DNA of 64,000 nucleotides from Bacteroidaceae bacterium (GCA_021768245.1 JAETNO010000015.1:1-64000), one strand, 5' to 3'; positions 8,482-16,518 are shown, counted from the stretch's first letter. Notes: generated by a model not told the origin, from the letters alone. Numbers and translations are program-made.

Positions 8482-8976
8482 ATGAAGAATACCAAACTTA
8501 CAGACGAAGAAAAACTCTTTTGCGACCTGTACGCATTAGGGGATGCTCCATTCGCCGGTAATCCGGTTAAATGCTATACTGAAGCCTTCCACAATACATC
8601 TACATCGAATCGTGTAAGGATCAAAGCTATGGCATTACTTCAGCGTGAGGATATTAAAGAGTATCTTAACAGCCTGGAGGAGATGTCATTCGAGGAGCAA
8701 AGGTACATGAAGAAATTTGTCAGCCAGAATCTAATGAGCATTGTGGAAGAATGTTCAACTGCTGAATACCGTGACAGGAAGGGCAAAGCGTTGTCTCCAG
8801 CCCCTCTGAGAAGCGTGGCGGTACAAGCGTCAAAGGCTCTGATGGATTTACATGGTGTTAAGAAAGATCAAGTAACCAAAGTGAGCGTTGAAGGCGCAGG
8901 AGAGGGCGGCATTACATTTAATGTCATCATGCCCCAATCATCTTCTCAGGAACCTGAAATAGACAATGCTGAATGA
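8482..8976 (+). CDS. Probable small terminase subunit
   Basis: A 164-residue protein that probably recognises the phage packaging site. The N-terminal part (LTDEEKLFCDLYALG, then CYTEAF and helices ending ALLQREDIKEYL) resembles the helix-turn-helix of Terminase_2-type small subunits. A helical middle for oligomerisation follows (RSVAVQASKALMDLHG), then a Gly/Ser-rich tail. The large subunit lies 2.3 kb downstream in the same orientation, with lysis-like genes between. The stop overlaps the next start (ATGA). The fold assignment is by eye only. Confidence 0.7.
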   Translation: MKNTKLTDEEKLFCDLYALGDAPFAGNPVKCYTEAFHNTSTSNRVRIKAMALLQREDIKEYLNSLEEMSFEEQRYMKKFVSQNLMSIVEECSTAEYRDRKGKALSPAPLRSVAVQASKALMDLHGVKKDQVTKVSVEGAGEGGITFNVIMPQSSSQEPEIDNAE

Positions 8977-9329
8977 TAGAAATTATTTCAATGATTATCG
9001 GTGGCCTTGGTGGATTAACCGGGGTTGTGTCGCTTCTCTTTATCAAGCAAGAGCGACGTTCTAAGGATTTGGACAATGAAACCAAAACTCTTGAAGTCGA
9101 GGCCAAACAATCTGACGAATGGCGCAAATTGTATGAACAAGAGCGCGAGGAAGTTAAGGAACGTGACCTAAAAATAGACAATCTGTACGAAGAGATCAAG
9201 ACGCTCCGAAATGAAAAGGCACAACTCATAGTCACAAACGCCGAGCTTGAAGTAAGATGTACCAAAGCAGAACTATTACGATGCAAACGCCCCGGATGCG
9301 GACAGCGTGAGCCTCAAACAGGATATTAA
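8973..9329 (+). CDS. Single-pass membrane protein with long coiled coil (holin- or spanin-like position)
   Basis: A 118-residue protein with an N-terminal hydrophobic segment (residues ~2-24, Gly-rich, ending VSLLFI), followed by a highly charged coiled coil (~27-95) and a short Cys-containing tail (CKRPGCG). It is coupled to the small terminase by ATGA and sits just before a predicted endolysin-like gene. An inner-membrane anchor plus coiled coil is the shape of an i-spanin, or of an accessory holin, but no family motif is visible. Confidence 0.65.
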   Translation: MIEIISMIIGGLGGLTGVVSLLFIKQERRSKDLDNETKTLEVEAKQSDEWRKLYEQEREEVKERDLKIDNLYEEIKTLRNEKAQLIVTNAELEVRCTKAELLRCKRPGCGQREPQTGY

Positions 9330-9330
9330 A

Positions 9331-9531
9331 ATGAAACCGGGAAAGACCATTCTGATTATTCCATCCATCGCCCTGTCGGAAATGAGGCTGGATGATTTGG
9401 TTGGTAGAAGTGCCACAATAGTTGAAGTCTGCATGAAAAATGACATCATAAGAGGGTGCTGGGTAGATATTCATTCTGCATATCTTGGAGAAACAGAGTG
9501 GTACATTCCCTATAACTCAATAGGCGCATGA
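9331..9531 (+). CDS. Small phage protein of unknown function
   Basis: A 66-residue protein starting at the ATG at 9331, one base after the preceding stop; a start further upstream at 9307 would overlap that gene and is less likely. It is mostly beta, with the pattern VGRSATIVEV followed by GCWVDI and WYIPYNSI, which suggests a small SH3-like barrel. No function can be assigned. Its stop overlaps the next start (ATGA), tying it to the lysis-like cassette. Confidence 0.6.
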   Translation: MKPGKTILIIPSIALSEMRLDDLVGRSATIVEVCMKNDIIRGCWVDIHSAYLGETEWYIPYNSIGA

Positions 9532-10010
9532 AACTTAGATTAAGACGTATTGCACTTAAAGAGACGTACACAATAGGCAAACTGGAGGTCTGGAAGGACA
9601 ACCAGTGGGCCTATCTTTGTGATACGGTCGAAGACAAAGTGCGTGATTTGAACAAGAACGGAGTTTTTGACAATGGCGAGACTAAGGTATATGCACAGAC
9701 CGCAATCCCTTATGGCACATACAAAATCACAATGAATGTGCAGTCTCCTAAAATGTCTAACTTCGTCAAGTACCCTTGGGCTAAGAAGTATAAGGCATTT
9801 ATACCCCGATTGCTCAATGTAAATCATTTTGACGGGATTCTCATACATCCCGGTAGTTCGGCAAAAAGTTCTGCCGGCTGTATCATTGTTGGCCTCAACA
9901 AAGTAGTTGGCGGCGTTGTGAACTCCCAGCAAATTTGGTACAGTCTGATGGAGTATTATTTTTGGCCGGCAAAGAAAAGTGGAGAACCAATAACAATCGA
10001 GATTATATGA
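9528..10010 (+). CDS. DUF5675-type protein, putative phage lysis enzyme
   Basis: A 160-residue protein matching the DUF5675 family common in Bacteroidetes phages and their relatives. It has the family's AIPYGTYKI strand and a conserved cluster IHPGSSAKSSAGCIIVG (residues ~109-125), which places a His and a Cys as in the active site of L,D-transpeptidase-like folds. That pattern and its place next to membrane proteins suggest it acts on peptidoglycan, but this is inference. There is no signal peptide, so it would need a holin for export. It is coupled to both neighbours by ATGA overlaps. Confidence 0.68.
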   Translation: MKLRLRRIALKETYTIGKLEVWKDNQWAYLCDTVEDKVRDLNKNGVFDNGETKVYAQTAIPYGTYKITMNVQSPKMSNFVKYPWAKKYKAFIPRLLNVNHFDGILIHPGSSAKSSAGCIIVGLNKVVGGVVNSQQIWYSLMEYYFWPAKKSGEPITIEII

Positions 10011-10513
10011 AACAGCTCCCAGTATTTTTGATCGGCCTTTTCTTAGGCGCACTTGTGGCTGGGCTGATCACAACGAAATGCTCAGAACCAGTCAGGATTA
10101 CAACGCTGCCTCCGTTACGAGATACGGTATATGATACAATCAGATATTCGGTTCCAGTTCCGAGAGACAGCACGGTTATCCGTTTTATAGACTCCAAATT
10201 GCCAGTGTCGGACATCATAAAAGATTCCACACTGGTGACTTCCGGAGACTCTATCCCGGTGCAGGTTCCGATAGTGCAGAAGGAATATAAAACCGAAGAC
10301 TACCATGCTTGGGTAAGCGGCCCGATCGCACCTCAGTTGGATAGCGTGAATATATTCCGGAAAACCCAGTACGAAACCATATATCAGACCATCACAGTTC
10401 CCCAGAAAACAAAACGTTGGGGATTAGGTGTACAGGCTGGAATAGGCGTAACTCCCAATAAAATAGAGCCTTATATAGGAATCGGGGTTAGTTACAATTT
10501 TTTATCCTGGTAA
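10007..10513 (+). CDS. Membrane-anchored phage protein (DUF6808-like)
   Basis: A 168-residue protein starting at the ATG at 10007, inside the previous stop. The N-terminal hydrophobic stretch (LIGLFLGALVAGLITTKCS) could be a membrane anchor or a lipoprotein signal with Cys near residue 25. A Pro- and Asp-rich extended middle follows (LPPLRDTVYDTI, VPVPRDSTV), then a short beta-rich C terminus (WGLGVQAGIGVTP, IGVSYNFLSW). The layout resembles envelope-spanning proteins of phage lysis cassettes, perhaps the outer partner of the coiled-coil protein at 8973. The family name is from memory of similar proteins. Confidence 0.6.
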   Translation: MKQLPVFLIGLFLGALVAGLITTKCSEPVRITTLPPLRDTVYDTIRYSVPVPRDSTVIRFIDSKLPVSDIIKDSTLVTSGDSIPVQVPIVQKEYKTEDYHAWVSGPIAPQLDSVNIFRKTQYETIYQTITVPQKTKRWGLGVQAGIGVTPNKIEPYIGIGVSYNFLSW

Positions 10514-10584
10514 AATTTCATCCAGATAATAAACATCCGAGCAAAAACACCTCTATTCTTTAACAAACAAACCCACTTCAGAAT

Positions 10585-10914
10585 ATGGAATTACATATAA
10601 AAGACCGAATCTTTATTCCTCAGCTGCTCACACAACAGGGCACATTCATGGAATTTAACCTGAAGCGCAATATCCTCCGTAAGGTTGCGCTCACCGAAGA
10701 TGACGTAAAGAAATACGACATCGTTGAGAATGAAAAAGAGAAACGTACCGAATGGAATCCGGAGAAAGACCGCGAAATGCCCTTGGTGGTAGATTTCACT
10801 CAGGACGAACTCCAGTATCTCACCAAGGCTTGCGAAAGAGTAGCCGAAGCCAATTTCCCTGATGAATTTTGGCTCACGGTTGAAAAGATTTACAACGCGG
10901 CCCAGTCTCAGTAA
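10585..10914 (+). CDS. Phage protein of unknown function
   Basis: A 109-residue, highly charged soluble protein without recognised motifs. The first half is mixed (IFIPQLLTQQGTFMEFNL), a Lys/Glu-rich linker follows, and the C-terminal third is helical (ACERVAEANFPDEFWLTVEKIY). It is preceded by a 71-base A-rich gap and followed by a strong terminator, so it may be transcribed alone. Its place in the packaging region is compatible with a small virion or assembly protein. Confidence 0.6.
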   Translation: MELHIKDRIFIPQLLTQQGTFMEFNLKRNILRKVALTEDDVKKYDIVENEKEKRTEWNPEKDREMPLVVDFTQDELQYLTKACERVAEANFPDEFWLTVEKIYNAAQSQ

Positions 10915-10945
10915 AATTTTCTTGCTTCCCAGTGTTATAATACCC

Positions 10946-10971
10946 AGCGCAGCCTTTCCGGTTGCGCTTTT
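10946..10971 (+). terminator. Rho-independent terminator
   Basis: A 9-bp stem with one G-T pair (AGCGCAGCC at 10946-10954, GGTTGCGCT at 10960-10968) and a 5-base loop, followed by TTT. Just downstream is an A/T-rich gap to 11056 with a weak inverted repeat (AAATTTC...GAAATTT near 10983-11003) and no clear -7 box. Confidence 0.8.
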
Positions 10972-11056
10972 CATTTAATTGAAATTTCTATTATTTGAAA
11001 TTTGCCTCAAACACACTTGGAATCAGCTATTCATATATATAATCAAAAAATAATTT

Positions 11057-11320
11057 ATGGTAGACAATATGACAAGAAGTGCCGCAATAGGGTTTCTGAT
11101 ATGGCTACACCAATTTTATGGGATGTCAACCGACCATACATATATGCTAATTGCCGAGCACTATAAACAATGCAATTACAGCACCATCCGGAACTATATG
11201 CTGGAACTTAGGGATGCCGGATATATTTCAATTGAGAATCAAGGCAAACGCTCTCAGCGATTCATTATCAACGGAGATAAATTCGATGAAATGATGAAAA
11301 CTGATGGCACACGGTCTTAA
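11057..11320 (+). CDS. Small winged-helix DNA-binding protein
   Basis: An 87-residue protein with a winged helix-turn-helix. Helices cover AAIGFLIWLHQFYG and MLIAEHYKQ; the recognition helix is likely YSTIRNYMLELRDAGYI, followed by a wing (ISIENQGKRSQRFII). This is the usual form of small phage regulators and of some terminase-associated DNA-binding proteins. It overlaps the start of the large terminase by 17 bases, so it may regulate late genes or help packaging. Confidence 0.65.
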   Translation: MVDNMTRSAAIGFLIWLHQFYGMSTDHTYMLIAEHYKQCNYSTIRNYMLELRDAGYISIENQGKRSQRFIINGDKFDEMMKTDGTRS

Positions 11321-13976
11321 AGCACCCAAAAATCTTCAAATTACATTTGCCCCTTCTGCAAGGCAGTACGAGGTCTGGAAGAATCTCCAGCCCGAATGTC
11401 CTAACTGTGGAGGCGAGATTGTACAGCAACAATCCGGTTACGATCGTAACGGACATCCGACTTATATTTCAGTATGTTCAAAATGCGGTGATACAAACAT
11501 ACCTCAAATGGTTTTGTGCGGTGGAGCAGCCGGCGGCGGAAAGGCGTTGCCGTTAACTGCCTCAGTATGTACACCTTTTGGGTTTAGAAATATCAATGAC
11601 CTAAAGAAAGGAAGTATAATTACGAATCCCAAAACAGGAGGGATGCAGAAAGTTTTGCACATACACCCTGTTGAAATCCATCCGTATTACAGAATACATT
11701 TTGTAGATGGAACTTATACAGATTGCTCTGAAGGGCATCTATGGGAATGTCACGAAAGCCGTAAAAAGCTAAAAAGAGCGAAATACAACGATATAAGCAC
11801 GAACAGAATTTGGGAAACTATTGATATGTATGAATGGTACCAAAGGAAAAAATCAGGGAAGTATCATGGGATGCACCTAATAATACCTTTGTCAGAGCCA
11901 GTGAAGTTTACAATAGGAAATCTAAATTTACCTATTGAACCATACATTCTTGGAGCAATTATTGGAGATGGAAGTATAGTCAATCATTTTGTTAATAGTG
12001 GCACTGTACAATTTACCACTATAGACGATGAAATCAAACAGCAATTCATACGCGCAGGCTATGATATGTCAAATTCACATAAAGCTGTTGAATCGGAAGC
12101 TATAAAATATTACATTAAGGATGAGAAACTGATAGCTTCATTAAAAAAATTAGGTATAGCAGGGAATAAATCACAAACCCATTTTATACCACGGGAATAT
12201 AAATTTTCATCCTTAAAAGATCGAATTGCTCTAATGCAAGGCTTGATTGACACAGATGGATATGTAGATCCGCGAGGGCACATAGTATATACTTCTACGA
12301 GCAAGCAATTAGCTGAAGATGTTGCTTTCATTGTACGTTCATTAGGAGGGATAGCAACAATCACCCAGCATGAATCTAAATACCAAAACGTCAATACCGG
12401 AGAATATATAAAGTGTTCTGACCATTATGATGTTCAGATTAGGACAAAAATCAATCCTGATTTATGTGGAATCAGTCGCAAAAAAGAAAAAGCTAAATAC
12501 GATTTTAACGGTGGCGTTTCAGAATTAGGAAAACGCATAACAGATATTGAATATCTTGGCTTACAAGAGGGCCGCTGCATCACTGTAGATGACCCTTCTG
12601 GCCTTTATATAACAGACAATTTCACCGTTACCCACAACTCTTACCTCGGTAGTTGCTGGCTCATAAGTTCTTGCTTGCGATGGCCGGATATGCGTATGGT
12701 GGTAGGCCGTAAGACGCTCAAAAGTCTTAGGGAATCTACATGGAACACAATCCTCAGTGTAGCGAAGAGTTGGGGCCTGGTTGAAGGAGAAAACTTCAAG
12801 GTCAATAATCTTTCAGGCGAGATGATTTTCTGGAACGACTCCAAAATCATTATGAAGGAAATGGCCTACGCCCCGGCGGATCCGGATTGGCTACGTCTTG
12901 GTTCGTCAGAATATAGCGGCGTATTTCTCGATGAGGTCGGTGAGCTTGACCAGAGAGGTGTTGACGTGATTTTCTCACGTATTCGATGGAAAGTGCATGA
13001 GACCTTCAAAGTTCCCAAACTGATGATGTCAACCAACCCATGCCTCGGTTGGGTCAGAGACCGCTTTGTCATTGATGAGAACGGAGACCCGGTTGTTTGT
13101 CGAGAGAATGAGAAGTATATCCCCTTCAGCGTATTTGACAATCCTGACGAAAGATTCCGAAACGCTTACGTATCGGCACTGTATAAAATTTCCGACCCCA
13201 GTGTACGTGAGAGGCTGCTCTTCGGTAACTGGCTGTATGTCGATGTCAACGATGCGGCAGCTTATTGGAAATTCAATGGCGATACGCACCTTGTCATGGA
13301 TTTGAAGGAGAAAGTCTATGACCCATTGAAGCCGGTGATCCTCAGCTTTGACTTCAACGTGGTGCCGTTCATGTCCTGTCTGGCCTTCCAGTTTGATTTT
13401 GACAATAAGAAGATATATGTCCTCGAAGAAATCCTTGGCCGTCCTGAAGATAAAGAAAACAACACTCCGAAGTTCGCTCAGAAGATAAAAGCCAAATATT
13501 TGACCGAACAACACACCGGAGGACTATTCGTAACTGGAGACCCTGCTGGTTTGGCCCGGTCCACTCAGACAGAAGAAGGAGTCAACAATTACTCCATCAT
13601 TATGAACAACCTGGGCAACACTATTCTCCGGCCACAGAAAAGGCTTCTTCCCAAACAGCCATCCCAGATTACTCGACTGGAGTACATCAACGCACTGTTG
13701 GGAGGATTTCAAGGTTGGCAGATACTAATTGATATGCGATGCCGCAAGTTAACGGAAGATTTAATATATCAGAAGAAAAATGCTGATGGAACAAAGTCAA
13801 AAGCCAAAATCACAGACCCCAAACTCGGAGTCAAGTACGAGAAGTACGGACACCTCTCGGACTGCCTCGACTATTGTCTTTGTCTCTTCCTTAAAGAACC
13901 CTGGAGTGCTTTCCAGTCGAAGGACAACGGTATCACGACAACGATAACGCCCATTTACGGAACATTTGACTATTAA
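11304..13976 (+). CDS. Phage terminase large subunit interrupted by an in-frame intein
   Basis: An 890-residue precursor of the packaging motor (ATPase plus nuclease). The P-loop reads GGAAGGGK, then a 365-residue intein (residues 81-445), then SYLGS, so splicing restores GGGKS and a 525-residue TerL. Walker B is VFLDEVGELD. The nuclease has LSFDFN, VTGDPAG and LSDCLDY, which supply the usual acidic triad. Unusually, a four-cysteine zinc ribbon (Cys32, Cys35, Cys58, Cys61) lies between the Q-motif-like RQYEVW and the P-loop. The start is the ATG at 11304, which overlaps the previous gene. Without splicing the ATPase would be dead. Confidence 0.9.
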   Translation: MAHGLKAPKNLQITFAPSARQYEVWKNLQPECPNCGGEIVQQQSGYDRNGHPTYISVCSKCGDTNIPQMVLCGGAAGGGKALPLTASVCTPFGFRNINDLKKGSIITNPKTGGMQKVLHIHPVEIHPYYRIHFVDGTYTDCSEGHLWECHESRKKLKRAKYNDISTNRIWETIDMYEWYQRKKSGKYHGMHLIIPLSEPVKFTIGNLNLPIEPYILGAIIGDGSIVNHFVNSGTVQFTTIDDEIKQQFIRAGYDMSNSHKAVESEAIKYYIKDEKLIASLKKLGIAGNKSQTHFIPREYKFSSLKDRIALMQGLIDTDGYVDPRGHIVYTSTSKQLAEDVAFIVRSLGGIATITQHESKYQNVNTGEYIKCSDHYDVQIRTKINPDLCGISRKKEKAKYDFNGGVSELGKRITDIEYLGLQEGRCITVDDPSGLYITDNFTVTHNSYLGSCWLISSCLRWPDMRMVVGRKTLKSLRESTWNTILSVAKSWGLVEGENFKVNNLSGEMIFWNDSKIIMKEMAYAPADPDWLRLGSSEYSGVFLDEVGELDQRGVDVIFSRIRWKVHETFKVPKLMMSTNPCLGWVRDRFVIDENGDPVVCRENEKYIPFSVFDNPDERFRNAYVSALYKISDPSVRERLLFGNWLYVDVNDAAAYWKFNGDTHLVMDLKEKVYDPLKPVILSFDFNVVPFMSCLAFQFDFDNKKIYVLEEILGRPEDKENNTPKFAQKIKAKYLTEQHTGGLFVTGDPAGLARSTQTEEGVNNYSIIMNNLGNTILRPQKRLLPKQPSQITRLEYINALLGGFQGWQILIDMRCRKLTEDLIYQKKNADGTKSKAKITDPKLGVKYEKYGHLSDCLDYCLCLFLKEPWSAFQSKDNGITTTITPIYGTFDY
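11544..12638 (+). other. Intein with LAGLIDADG homing endonuclease in the TerL P-loop
   Basis: A 365-residue cis intein. It starts with Ala1 (ALPLTASVCTPFG), so it would be a class 2 (Ala1) intein that skips the first acyl shift. It ends FTVTHN before Ser+1. Block B-like sequence is VDGTYTDCSEGHLWEC. Two LAGLIDADG helices are present: YILGAIIGDGS and LMQGLIDTDGY, so the endonuclease looks intact. It sits exactly in the catalytic P-loop, a known preferred target. One 60-base row inside it (11581-11640) has 20 G+C, against 32 in an extein row (13321-13380), so it probably arrived separately. Confidence 0.92.
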
Positions 13977-13980
13977 AGAT

Positions 13981-15021
13981 ATGTATCAACGATTCTTAAA
14001 TAACGAAGACTATCTCTCGATAATCACGGAGGAGGCTCTGGGACAACTCACCAGAGGCCGTGAGCAGCGTTTGTTCCAGGCGGAGGAAGCGGCTGAAGCG
14101 TCCATCGTTGAGTACCTTGTAGATAATTACGAGATTGAAAAGGCATTGTGGGTAGGGAAATCCCTGATGGAGTACAATCCTCAGATTACCTATCCCGTAC
14201 ACGCCCATTTCTACCGTGACGGCAATATATATGAGGCCCTTCGCTCGATCAACGGCCTACACGCTCCTTCTATCGTCAAATACTGGAAGGAGATAGACAA
14301 TTATGATGACCGCAACGGTAACGAGGCACAGCCTTATTCCCAGCTGCTCAACTGGCAACCGGGAGACATCGTGACATTCGCAAACGGTTACTTCGAGTGT
14401 CTTGAACCCAATGGTCTCGACTTCCATGACATCCGTATTCCAGGAGTAGAAGGCTGGACTGAAGTGGAAGTGTATAACTGGGAGCCTAACCTTCCGTACA
14501 ACCTTTGGGATGTCGTTTCCTATGAGGGCAAGTTCTACGCACTCATCAACACTGATATTCCGGAAGGCGAGGAAGAGATGGATTTGACCGTCAATCCCTT
14601 TGAATCGGACAACTGGGGTCTCGTAGGCACCTACGACCCTGAATACGATTACGAGTTTAAGGACACCGAATATGTAGAGTTTGAGGGCAAGCTGTTTATC
14701 CCCAGCCTCAAACCTACAGCTGACGAACTGAAGGAAGGCTACAACGTAAGGCTGCATGACCCACGTAATTCCAATATCAAGAAGCACATGGTTCAGCTGG
14801 CCCTGTATGAGCTGCACAAACTCATCTCACCGAATAATATGAGTTCTGTCCGCATCACAGATTATGAGACCTCAATCACATGGCTCCGTGACGCGAACAG
14901 AATGAAGATAAACCCACAGATTCCGCGTAAGATTGACACTGATAATAAACCCGTAGCTGAATATGCAATCGCCACGTTCATGCGTGACTACGACCCGAAC
15001 CAAAATCCTTGGCAAATTTGA
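13981..15021 (+). CDS. Phage connector-like protein with carbohydrate-binding-like repeats
   Basis: A 346-residue protein from the ATG at 13981; a TTG at 13966 overlaps the terminase and would add 5 residues. The N-terminal ~110 and C-terminal ~90 residues are helical, and the C-terminal part (MVQLALYELHKLISP, SITWLRDANRMKINP) resembles Gp36/DUF1320-type head-tail connectors. Between them lie three modules of the CBM5/12 type: WQPGDIVTFANGYFECL, YNLWDVVSYEGKFYALI ending DNWGLVG, and TEYVEFEGKLFIP. These are usually small sugar-binding folds. It is the last gene before a terminator. A role in head completion or surface binding is inferred. Confidence 0.65.
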   Translation: MYQRFLNNEDYLSIITEEALGQLTRGREQRLFQAEEAAEASIVEYLVDNYEIEKALWVGKSLMEYNPQITYPVHAHFYRDGNIYEALRSINGLHAPSIVKYWKEIDNYDDRNGNEAQPYSQLLNWQPGDIVTFANGYFECLEPNGLDFHDIRIPGVEGWTEVEVYNWEPNLPYNLWDVVSYEGKFYALINTDIPEGEEEMDLTVNPFESDNWGLVGTYDPEYDYEFKDTEYVEFEGKLFIPSLKPTADELKEGYNVRLHDPRNSNIKKHMVQLALYELHKLISPNNMSSVRITDYETSITWLRDANRMKINPQIPRKIDTDNKPVAEYAIATFMRDYDPNQNPWQI

Positions 15022-15072
15022 TTTCTTAGCTTGTTTTGTTGTGTGTGTTTTTGTTTTATTTAACATTAGGGT

Positions 15073-15107
15073 AAAGGAGCCGTTGTGAAACGTCTCCTTT
15101 ATTTTTA
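15073..15107 (+). terminator. Terminator between convergent phage genes
   Basis: A 12-bp stem with one mismatch (AAAGGAGCCGTT at 15073-15084, AACGTCTCCTTT at 15089-15100), a GTGA loop and an ATTTTTATT tail on the plus strand. It ends transcription of the packaging genes ahead of the convergent integrase. Confidence 0.85.
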
Positions 15108-16379
15108 TTGTGCCGCGCTCATAAACGCCGATGTGAGCCTTTCTCTATTCGACTGGCTCTCTCCATTATAATAATGCTGCTGAATCATCTCTATGCTCGT
15201 TCCAGCGGCCTCTGCTATATACGACACTGGGAGACCGCTGTCGAGCGCAACCGTTATGGCCGTGTGCCGGAACACATAGGCGTACAGGTCAAAGTACAGG
15301 CCGAGTTCCTTGCCGACAACCTTCAGCCACTTGTTCAGGAACTCACGAAATTTCTTGTAGGTGTAATCTTTGGTGTTGTACGTCTTCTCCTTCTCATCGT
15401 CCATGATCGGGAAGATATATCCATCTTTTGACTGCCCTTTGTACTTATCTATAATCTTACGCATGACAGGGGTTATCGGAATTTCCACAGGACGGTGCGT
15501 TTTCTTGCGTCTGACGGCGATTGTGTTCTTTCTGGTAATATCCCTCCACTTGGCCTTTATAACGTCACAGGGCGCAAAGAATGAGTGGAACATGAACACA
15601 CAGAAATCATAGTACAGCTCCACCTGCTTGCGGTTCTTGTATCGTGGCGTTATGTCCGACGGATTGAAATTTAGGAACGTCTTCAGCTCTTCCGAGGAAA
15701 GGACATCCGGATGCTGCCTTCCATCAGTTGTGTATTTGTCCGGGTTGTAATCACAGAACTGAAAATCTCCAATCTGAGAGATGTTGAACATGACATCCTT
15801 GTCCTTGCTTGCCTTCCCCAACAATGCGCGGAATTTCTTTGAGTGATGCACGTATGCCTTCTCCTTTGCGAATATGTAGGCGATTGACACCATCTTGTTG
15901 TAGTCGATGGTAGAGAACGGCATGGAATCAAAGCCGGGAATGGTTCTACGGCACCGGTTCAGCAGTTTATAATAGCCCTCATAATTGCATCCTGATTTGG
16001 CCTTCTCCCTGAGAGTAATCACTTCGAGATACTTCGCCACAGAGTTCTTGTACTCTTCGACTGACCATGAGGAAAGTTCAACCGGCTGGGAACCGGTGTG
16101 GCGTGTGCCCTTGTAGTATTCGGCAACCTGTTTCGCGGACAGCTCCGGGTGTTCAGTCACCAGTTTCCAGTAGACCTGCTTGTACTCGGCCAGTACCTTG
16201 TTGTTTTCCTCGTAATTCTTGGAACGGCTGGAAAAGCGTTCTTTGTCTGCCAGCCAATGTTTCTCGACATCTGGGTTTCCTGTCAGGAGATACCCAACTC
16301 GCTTGTAGTAGCGATCCTTGTTTTGTGAAATGCGTAAAACGAGCACACCGTTACGCAAAATGAATTTTAGTTTCACCAT
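15105..16379 (-). CDS. Tyrosine recombinase, prophage integrase
   Basis: A 424-residue integrase reading toward the phage interior, with its start 263 bases from tRNA-Phe. It has an N-terminal arm-binding part, a SAM-like core-binding domain (~115-225) and a catalytic domain. Visible catalytic features are the beta-hairpin lysine region (RRKKTHRPVEIPI), YVFRHTAIT near residue 372 holding the second Arg (Tyr in place of the usual His), and the nucleophile Tyr in MIQQHYY near 402. The usual first Arg is not visible in FMFHSFFAPCDVIKAKW near residues 258-274. AGTSIEM replaces the common LGH motif. The protein is full length, so a diverged active site is as likely as decay. Confidence 0.85.
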   Translation of the reverse strand: MVKLKFILRNGVLVLRISQNKDRYYKRVGYLLTGNPDVEKHWLADKERFSSRSKNYEENNKVLAEYKQVYWKLVTEHPELSAKQVAEYYKGTRHTGSQPVELSSWSVEEYKNSVAKYLEVITLREKAKSGCNYEGYYKLLNRCRRTIPGFDSMPFSTIDYNKMVSIAYIFAKEKAYVHHSKKFRALLGKASKDKDVMFNISQIGDFQFCDYNPDKYTTDGRQHPDVLSSEELKTFLNFNPSDITPRYKNRKQVELYYDFCVFMFHSFFAPCDVIKAKWRDITRKNTIAVRRKKTHRPVEIPITPVMRKIIDKYKGQSKDGYIFPIMDDEKEKTYNTKDYTYKKFREFLNKWLKVVGKELGLYFDLYAYVFRHTAITVALDSGLPVSYIAEAAGTSIEMIQQHYYNGESQSNRERLTSAFMSAAQ

Positions 16380-16518
16380 AGTGGTTCACTTAAATGTTAA
16401 AAATGAATCTGGCGAACCAATGGGTCAAATTTTGCTGTCTGTGCCGGCCAAAATTAGCACACCGGGATTCTCAAAAAGTGCGTTTGCACACCGGTTTTGG
16501 CTCAAAAATGCACACTCG
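16343..16518. repeat. Repeated GCACAC(CG) motifs next to the integrase, possible arm-type sites
   Basis: GCACACCG occurs at 16343-16350, 16457-16464 and 16486-16493, and GCACACTCG at 16510-16518. The middle pair belong to longer imperfect repeats that share CTCAAAAA. A 12-base direct repeat ATTTCGACTTAA is also present at 16522-16533 and 16593-16604. The cluster lies between integrase and tRNA-Phe, where integrase or excisionase arm sites of the attachment region are expected. Confidence 0.45.

Noticed and set aside
8482..15021. Calling the element a phage satellite
   Set aside because: The window does not reach the left attachment site, so absent structural genes may simply lie outside.
16067..16363. 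Plus-strand 98-residue frame with many Cys and Arg
   Set aside because: It is antisense to the integrase gene and has no family features.
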